A stretch of 10,023 nt of DNA, taken from CAZUMJ01 sp964621605 (lineage in GTDB: Bacteria > Actinomycetota > Acidimicrobiia > Acidimicrobiales > Iamiaceae). Position numbers and translations under genes: made by a program. The notes beneath the pieces are model-generated. The model saw only the letters and a list, made by a program, of their open reading frames with translations. It was not told the DNA's origin and ran no database searches. Positions 4,854 to 10,023 of this stretch are shown here, one piece after another; position 1 is the first letter of the stretch, and the number at the start of each line of letters is the position of its first letter. The DNA is taken from positions 1 to 10,023 of the forward strand of contig CAZUMJ010000059.1 of assembly GCA_964621605.1 (NCBI GenBank), in the 5' to 3' direction.

Positions 4854-7702
4854 CACTGCACCTCCAACGTGAGATCTGCCGTGCGGCGATCGGGCCCGGT
4901 GGCGACACCTCTGCCTGAGATCTGCGACGTCGCGTGGTCGGCTTGGCGCAGCACCGATTCGAGCAAGGCGAGCCCCCAGTAGCCGTAGCGTTCACAGAGC
5001 GCACGGAAGCGTGCGGGTTGATCCCAGTCAACGGCCGCAAGGTCGGAGGTGATCGCCACCTGCTCGCCGAGCACCTCGAGCTTTAGCCCCGGAGGAGCGT
5101 CATCGACTGCAGGCGGCACGAGGGGTCGACCGTGGCCGTGGTGTGACAGCACAAGGTGGTGGACGAGGTCGCGGTCGACCGCACCGAGAAGCTGTGCGTC
5201 GTCGCGGAGCCGCTCGGAGAGGAGAAGCGCACTTATCGCCTCGTGGCGCCCGCCGCGTGGCCAGCCCGAGGCGATGCGTGCTGCCTCGCGTCGGTGCCAC
5301 GGCATGTTGGACTTGGCCAACAGCTCCGTGGCGTTCCCCTGCGGGTCGAGCCAGCGCTGAAAGCGCGGGTCGGCCTTGCCGAGGTCGTGGAGCTCACCCG
5401 CGACGCGGGCTGCTTCTTGGAGCTCCTCGTTGAACCCCGCCTGGCGTGCCATGCGCGCCGCGACCTCACCGGTGCTTCCCACGTGCGCGGCGAGCGCGGG
5501 GTTGGACGCCGAGAACGTGAGGTCGTCGAACGCATCGACCGCGACCTGTGCGACTGCACCTGTTCGGCGTCTGTCTGCCACGAGATAGGCGTTGGCATCG
5601 TCGACAGGGCGCAGCACGCGATCGGGGAGTGCGTCGAGGAAGGTCGCCCACTCGACGGAGTCAACGCCGTGGAGCGGTCGAACCCCTCGGAGCTGGTCGA
5701 TCAACGAGGTGACCAGCGCGCTCTCAGCCGTGGGGTCGAGCGGGTCGCGATCCTCGTCGACCCCGCGGACGAGGGTTTCGAGTACCGAATGCAGCTCGCC
5801 AGAGAGTGCTGCCCCGGTCATGTTGACGATGGATGCGGTGGTCAGTGGCAGGACGCCTGCATCGAGCAAGCTGACGTCCAGCACGACGTCGTGGGACTCG
5901 CCGTCCCAACCGTGCGGGCCGTAGCCCCCCACGGCGGGATCGAGCACCACCGTGTCGCCCGGACGCAGCTTGCTCACTCCGACCGACTCCAGCGAGGCGG
6001 CGTCGCTCGCGACGCGCTGAACGACCTCGATGCCGCGCCCGTCCAGGAATGAGCGCGCCGCGAGGAGGGGGAGCTGCACACCCTCGCGTTGCGTGGTCGG
6101 AGGAACCAGCCGAACCCCATCTACGGGCCGGCATGCCCTCCAGCACAGCACGACGCGACGGGTGTCATCAGCGAAGCCTTCGTAGAAGAACTCGGGTGAC
6201 GGGGCAGAGTCGCTGGCGTCGCTCGTCTTCACCCATGCCCAAAGGTGCGCGGGTAACAACTCGCCGCTGACCGGATCTTCGTCGAGCGGATCGCCGAGCA
6301 CCTCGGCGATCACGGCCGGCCCGAGTTCGACCGGCCCCTCGAACCCCTCGGTGGCCTGGAGACGGCTCCATACCTCGGCTGGCTCTGTGCCGTACACCGG
6401 CCACTCGGTGCAGTCAGACTGGTGTATGAGTTCGCCGCTGGCCCATGGGCGATCGCCAAGGCGGTTCAGTCGGCCCAGTCGCTGTACGAGTGCACGCACC
6501 CCGGCTGTCTCGCTCACGAGGAAGTCGAAGTCGAGGTCGGCGCCGACCTCGAGCGTCTGCGTCGCGACGACGATCAGGTCTTGTGTGCGAGCGCCCGTTG
6601 CCCGTCCCGACGCCACACCGGTGGCCGGATCGAGTAGCCGGCGGCGGACGTGCGCCGCCTCGCGGTCACGAAGCTGACCAGTGAGCACCACGACCTCGGT
6701 CGGTCGAGGTCGCCGGTCGAGCGTCTTGCCGAGCGCCTTTGCGACCTCGCTTGCTCGTGACGGGGTGTTCACGAAGACGACGCACGCGGCTGGGTTGCTT
6801 GACGCGTCGAGCAGACGCACTGCTGCCGCCGCGAGGGCGCTGCCAAGTTGCTTCCCGGGGGCCTCGGCGAGGGTGACGGGCTTCGCTGCCGCAAGGCGAC
6901 GGGCGACGACAGGGTGTGCGGTATCGGCCTCGTCGAGGTCGAAGCGTGACGTGGAAGGGTGGCCGGTCGCTGTGAGCGCCACGAACTGCGGGCGTGCCCG
7001 CGTGCCCTCGAGCACCAGCGCCGGGTTGCCTGGATCGCATTGCCGCACCGGCCCAGCCAGGTTGAGGAGCGACCGACTTAGGTGAGCCTCGTCGAGAAGC
7101 ACGAGCGAGTCGATGCCCGCGTGTGCGGCATCGATCGGACGCATCGACGAACTTGCGCCGTATCCGCTGAACAACCACCGAGACGCGAACATCGGCACCG
7201 TCGACAGAATCAGGCTCGGTTGTGCGGGGTCAGGCGCGCGGGCGCCCGCTTCTACACCGCCGCGGAGGCGCACTACGTGCAGCGGGCCCTGATCCGACGG
7301 AACAGCCGCTTTCGAGGCCAGCGCATCGGCGACGGCGGTGATCGTTGTGATGTCGGCGGTGGTGGCCTCGGGTCGTACGTCTGTGATGGAGCCGGGGTCG
7401 CGCAACAGCGCACTCAGCGACAATGCAAGGTCGAAGGCCGCGTCGACGAGGAGCCGCCGATTGACGACGTAGTAGACCCGGGTTGCAGCCGTGCGCTGCG
7501 CCGGTGGGCGAGCACCCTGCGAAGCCAACGCCCAGACCGCGATCTCGATGCAGGTTGACTTCCCCAAGCCGGTTGGGACGCCGATCTGCTCGGGCCATTG
7601 TCCTTCTGCAACGGAGCCAGCGAGGCGTGCCTGCCACGGGAACGGGGCGCGGCCGTGGATGGCCGTGGAGAACTTCTCGAACGTCGGGAAGCTGCCGGGC
7701 AT
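4853..7702 (-). CDS. cas3: Cas3, helicase-HD nuclease (type I-G domain order)
   Basis: This 949-residue Cas3 is the motor and nuclease that degrades DNA marked by the guide-RNA complex. The superfamily 2 helicase comes first: Walker A PTGLGKS (43-49), DEAH box in VLLDEAHLS (204-207), LTATG (243-247) and motif VI VQRLGRLNR (406-414). The HD nuclease is C-terminal: H740 in LAAHVGSTGEVA, H772-D773 in GELHDLGKADPRFQ, H820 in GGRHEA, SHHGHGRP (853-860) and D922 in LRQADHATS. All expected metal ligands appear present. This order is the reverse of most Cas3 proteins (HD first) and is characteristic of type I-G. ATG at 7702 is chosen because it shares TGATG with the csb2 stop, has GAGGAGA six bases ahead, and the upstream extension is unrelated sequence antiparallel to nothing known. 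The next gene follows with a one-base overlap. Confidence 0.96.
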   Translation of the reverse strand: MPGSFPTFEKFSTAIHGRAPFPWQARLAGSVAEGQWPEQIGVPTGLGKSTCIEIAVWALASQGARPPAQRTAATRVYYVVNRRLLVDAAFDLALSLSALLRDPGSITDVRPEATTADITTITAVADALASKAAVPSDQGPLHVVRLRGGVEAGARAPDPAQPSLILSTVPMFASRWLFSGYGASSSMRPIDAAHAGIDSLVLLDEAHLSRSLLNLAGPVRQCDPGNPALVLEGTRARPQFVALTATGHPSTSRFDLDEADTAHPVVARRLAAAKPVTLAEAPGKQLGSALAAAAVRLLDASSNPAACVVFVNTPSRASEVAKALGKTLDRRPRPTEVVVLTGQLRDREAAHVRRRLLDPATGVASGRATGARTQDLIVVATQTLEVGADLDFDFLVSETAGVRALVQRLGRLNRLGDRPWASGELIHQSDCTEWPVYGTEPAEVWSRLQATEGFEGPVELGPAVIAEVLGDPLDEDPVSGELLPAHLWAWVKTSDASDSAPSPEFFYEGFADDTRRVVLCWRACRPVDGVRLVPPTTQREGVQLPLLAARSFLDGRGIEVVQRVASDAASLESVGVSKLRPGDTVVLDPAVGGYGPHGWDGESHDVVLDVSLLDAGVLPLTTASIVNMTGAALSGELHSVLETLVRGVDEDRDPLDPTAESALVTSLIDQLRGVRPLHGVDSVEWATFLDALPDRVLRPVDDANAYLVADRRRTGAVAQVAVDAFDDLTFSASNPALAAHVGSTGEVAARMARQAGFNEELQEAARVAGELHDLGKADPRFQRWLDPQGNATELLAKSNMPWHRREAARIASGWPRGGRHEAISALLLSERLRDDAQLLGAVDRDLVHHLVLSHHGHGRPLVPPAVDDAPPGLKLEVLGEQVAITSDLAAVDWDQPARFRALCERYGYWGLALLESVLRQADHATSQISGRGVATGPDRRTADLTLEVQ
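4861..4865 (-). promoter_or_regulatory. Ribosome binding site of the Cas8-like gene
   Basis: GGAGG on the minus strand lies in the last codons of cas3, seven bases before ATG 4853 and four before GTG 4856. The spacing favours the ATG. Confidence 0.6.
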
Positions 7703-9117
7703 CACCGTTCTCCTCGCGTCGGGAGCATGAGCCCCATGCCGAGTTGCCTTGCACGCCCGAGGGCGACCGGGCCCGTGATTTCCTCGCCAAAGGTGATGGA
7801 GAGATGCGCATACGGGTAGCGCGCTTTGCCTGGCCGAAAGACCTCTGTCGGGCGAAGATCTGCTGCGCCATCGGCCAACGGCACGCGTGACAGCCGGAAG
7901 TGCTCGACCTCTGCCTCGATGCCTCCGTGTGCGCACCAACTTGCTACGTCGCGGCGAGTTGGTTGGACCTTTGGGCGGCGTTCGAACACGACAGGGGAAA
8001 CCGAGACCCAATGGCGTGAGGGCCCTCGCCAACGAGGCGGCGTCATGGCAACCGGTGTGGGCGACCCGTCGTAGGGGGAGATGCCCACATCGAGAGCAGA
8101 CCCACGCACGAGCCGGCGAACGCCTGCCAGCGCGGCTCGTACCTGGGCGACCACGTCGAGGTCGGTGTCGGGAGGGAGCCAGACGGCGGCGCCGCGCAGG
8201 TAGCCGCGCGCGTGGCGGTAGCCCGCTTCGGGCAAGCCCAGAAAGCGTGCCTGCGAGTGCCCCTCGCCGGGGCCACCGTGGCCGTGCAGAACCAACGGTG
8301 CTCGCCCTTCACCGAAGTGCGACAGGACCGTGTCGCGCAACGTGGTGGTGAGTGCGAGGAGCCGGTGTGCAGGAAGCGGCTTGTGGAGTGTCAGCCAGAA
8401 GACGTGCGGTTCGTGTGCGGGCTCACCGCTCTCGTCGGGCGTGCCGTAGCGTTCCCAGCGCATGGGTACTTGGACCCGGGTGCCGTTGACGCCACTGCTC
8501 CAGCGTTCGAAGGACCTGTCGAGTGCCGCGGTGAAGCCCGCGTACGGCACACCCAGCGAGGATGCGGCGCCGGAATGGCTGGACGGCTCCCACACGGGCA
8601 GGTCGGGGAGGGCCGCGGGCATGGTGCCGCTCGCTTGCAGACGCACGGGGGAGTCGGCGCAACCGAGGTAGCCCACCCGGGCGGCGCGTCGTTGCAGGTG
8701 CTGTAGGTCCTGGCTGCTGAGCTCCAGGGTGGGCCACACGTAGGCGATGTGCGGATGCTTCGGGGACAGGCGCGACCCTGGGCGGACCTCAGTGCTCTTG
8801 CGGGCGGGGTAGTTCTGTACCGCGCCCTTGTACAGGCTGTCTACGACGACGAATCGGGGGAGCAAGGTGCTGCGCAGCACGGCACCCGCCGAGTCCGCGT
8901 GGATCTGTGGGGGAGGCGCCGACTCCAGCACCCCGAGCTCTGATCCGTCGGTGACGCGGCAGCGCGGCCCGGTGCCGTCGGCGGCGACGAGGGCTGCGAA
9001 CAAGCGAGCGGGGCTGGGCGGCCACTCGCCCGGGTCGTCTTGGCCTGTGAGCGCCAAGCCCTCTGCGGACCCGGTCCGCAGTATCCCATGGAGGAACTCG
9101 GCGGTGATGACGAGCAT
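7702..9117 (-). CDS. csb2: Csb2, Cas5-Cas6 fusion of type I-G (GSU0054 family)
   Basis: This 471-residue protein matches the Csb2 family, whose N-terminal half is Cas5-like and C-terminal half Cas6-like. It should cleave the array transcript within the repeat and stay bound to the 5' handle in the effector complex. The N-terminus MLVITAEFLHG, then EWPPSPARLFAALVAADG (31-48), is diagnostic for the family. Further family-like segments are LVLHGHGGPGEGHSQARFLGLP (about 276-296), HARGYLRGAAVWLP (302-315) and the glycine-rich end SITFGEEITGPVALGRARQLGMGLMLP (440-466), a RAMP-type RNA-binding loop. I cannot assign the catalytic His with confidence. ATG at 9117 overlaps the csb1 stop as TGATG, with GGAGG (9126-9122) four bases ahead. 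Its stop overlaps the cas3 start in the same manner. Length is normal for the family. Confidence 0.93.
   Translation of the reverse strand: MLVITAEFLHGILRTGSAEGLALTGQDDPGEWPPSPARLFAALVAADGTGPRCRVTDGSELGVLESAPPPQIHADSAGAVLRSTLLPRFVVVDSLYKGAVQNYPARKSTEVRPGSRLSPKHPHIAYVWPTLELSSQDLQHLQRRAARVGYLGCADSPVRLQASGTMPAALPDLPVWEPSSHSGAASSLGVPYAGFTAALDRSFERWSSGVNGTRVQVPMRWERYGTPDESGEPAHEPHVFWLTLHKPLPAHRLLALTTTLRDTVLSHFGEGRAPLVLHGHGGPGEGHSQARFLGLPEAGYRHARGYLRGAAVWLPPDTDLDVVAQVRAALAGVRRLVRGSALDVGISPYDGSPTPVAMTPPRWRGPSRHWVSVSPVVFERRPKVQPTRRDVASWCAHGGIEAEVEHFRLSRVPLADGAADLRPTEVFRPGKARYPYAHLSITFGEEITGPVALGRARQLGMGLMLPTRGER
7709..7715 (-). promoter_or_regulatory. Ribosome binding site of cas3
   Basis: GAGGAGA on the minus strand, within the csb2 3' end, lies six bases from the cas3 ATG at 7702. 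It fixes this start against a much longer in-frame reading that begins at 8032. Confidence 0.7.
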
Positions 9118-10023
9118 CAGGCCTCCGCTGGCCAGGTCTTGCGGATCGCTTCGGCCAGCCCCTTGTTGGGAGCCAGCGCGATCGGCGCCGGCCAGTGCGA
9201 GCCGACGGGCAGCCCGGCGGATTCGGCTTGCGCGACGACCGCGTTGAAGAGCTCGATCGCCGCCGTGCAGGTCAGCGGTTCAACCTCGCTGTCGGTGCCG
9301 TCGCCGCGCCAGAGCCACGTCGTCGAGACCGGGCGAAGCTCGCAGCCGGACCGGAGCGTGAACGCACGACCAAAGGCGTGTGCATGTGCGACAAGCCCGA
9401 GTGCTGCCAGCAGCGCGCGGCCGAGAGCGTTGTGGTCGTCGTCGCCGAACTGCACTCGGCGCAATGCTGGAAACGACACCGAAGAGTGCTGCACGACCTC
9501 ACGGAATGAGATGCCAGTGAGCGTGTCGCCCGACATGGGCACCTGCCCGTGACCAAGGTTCGAAAGGCTCTCGGTCTTCTTGCCGCTCGCGCTCTTCTTG
9601 GCCTCGCCGCTCAGCTCCCAGCCCTCGGGGTTGTTCTCGTCGTAGACGACCTTGTCGGCGACGCTCAGGTTCAACGGGTCGCCCTTCAAGCCGAGCTGGC
9701 GCGTGTCGGTAGTGGCCGGCTCGATGCCGATGATCTCTGACACCCAGGATCGGGCAAGCTTGGCCTGGGAGCCCTTCTTCCCGAGGTGGGACTGCCAGAA
9801 ACCGAAGAGCAGCGCCTGCGGCGCGTACTGCAGAAGCGCACTGGGTGCGTCGGCTGTCGCGCTGAACACTGCCCTGCCGATCTCGGTCTTGCTGAAGTCT
9901 TTGCCTTCCAGAAGCGAGTCACGGAGATAGGCGTCGGCCTGACGGTGTGGAAAGGAGAAGCTGGACAGCGTCTTGGGCAGGTGCGGCGGCAGCGCGCCGA
10001 CGCCGCTCAGGTCGAGCACGAAC
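9117..10023 (-). CDS. csb1: Csb1 (Cas7 of type I-G), 5' end outside the window
   Basis: Csb1 is the Cas7-type RAMP subunit that polymerises along the guide RNA as the backbone of the effector complex. The 301 visible residues include SSFSFPHRQADAYLRDSLLEGKDFSKTEIG near the start of the fragment. They are followed by ALLQYAPQALLFGFWQSHLG and ARSWVSEIIGIEP, all characteristic of the GSU0053/Csb1 family. The reading frame is still open at the right edge (FVLDLSGVG upstream), so the GTG at 10019 is not the true start. Compared with family members the N-terminal part, perhaps 80-100 residues, is missing from the window. The stop overlaps the csb2 ATG by one base. The operon promoter and, by family precedent, the large subunit gene csx17 should lie further right. 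Confidence 0.92.
   Translation of the reverse strand, partial: FVLDLSGVGALPPHLPKTLSSFSFPHRQADAYLRDSLLEGKDFSKTEIGRAVFSATADAPSALLQYAPQALLFGFWQSHLGKKGSQAKLARSWVSEIIGIEPATTDTRQLGLKGDPLNLSVADKVVYDENNPEGWELSGEAKKSASGKKTESLSNLGHGQVPMSGDTLTGISFREVVQHSSVSFPALRRVQFGDDDHNALGRALLAALGLVAHAHAFGRAFTLRSGCELRPVSTTWLWRGDGTDSEVEPLTCTAAIELFNAVVAQAESAGLPVGSHWPAPIALAPNKGLAEAIRKTWPAEA

Noticed and set aside
5156..6052. 298-residue plus-strand open frame opposite cas3
   Set aside because: It is antisense to well-conserved cas3 sequence, has no recognisable motif, and high-GC genes often leave such antisense frames open.
7703..8032. N-terminal extension of cas3 making a 1059-residue protein
   Set aside because: It overlaps the conserved C-terminal end of csb2 in another frame; the ATG at 7702 has a good ribosome site and couples to the csb2 stop.

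Overview
The window holds most of a CRISPR-Cas locus of type I-G (formerly I-U), recognised from Csb1 (Cas7), Csb2 (Cas5-Cas6 fusion) and a Cas3 with the helicase in front and the HD nuclease behind. Base composition is strongly GC-rich, alternative starts (GTG) are used, and a run of exactly ten N interrupts one gene. This suggests a scaffold from a draft or metagenome-assembled genome of a high-GC bacterium. An actinobacterium is a reasonable guess, but nothing here fixes the taxonomy.

Layout, left to right. Positions 11-1884 are a CRISPR array of 26 repeats (37 bp) and 25 spacers (35-39 bp), whose left end is decayed and probably continues past the window edge. Positions 1885-2032 are the leader. 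Everything from 2033 to the right edge is one tightly packed operon on the minus strand. In transcription order it reads csb1 (cas7, its start lies beyond the right edge), csb2 (cas5/6), cas3, a 286-residue Cas8-like or 'Cas3-extension' protein, cas4, cas1, cas2. After cas2 come the leader and the array, which is probably transcribed in the same direction.

How the parts work together. Cas4, Cas1 and Cas2 should capture new spacers at the leader end (right side of the array). Csb2 should cut the array transcript at the GC hairpin of each repeat and, with several copies of Csb1, hold the guide RNA. The large subunit (Cas8g/Csx17) is not in view and is expected beyond the right edge. Cas3 should be recruited to unwind and degrade the target. 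Adjacent genes overlap by 1-13 bases or nearly abut, which points to translational coupling.

Main points to look at again: (1) the small Cas8-like gene between cas3 and cas4, the least understood part of the locus; (2) cas4 and cas1 are separate overlapping genes, whereas many type I-G loci carry a Cas4-Cas1 fusion; (3) cas1 is broken at the N run, in a way that looks like an assembly error; (4) altered repeats that should change guide-RNA processing; (5) a spacer that reads like a phage major capsid protein.
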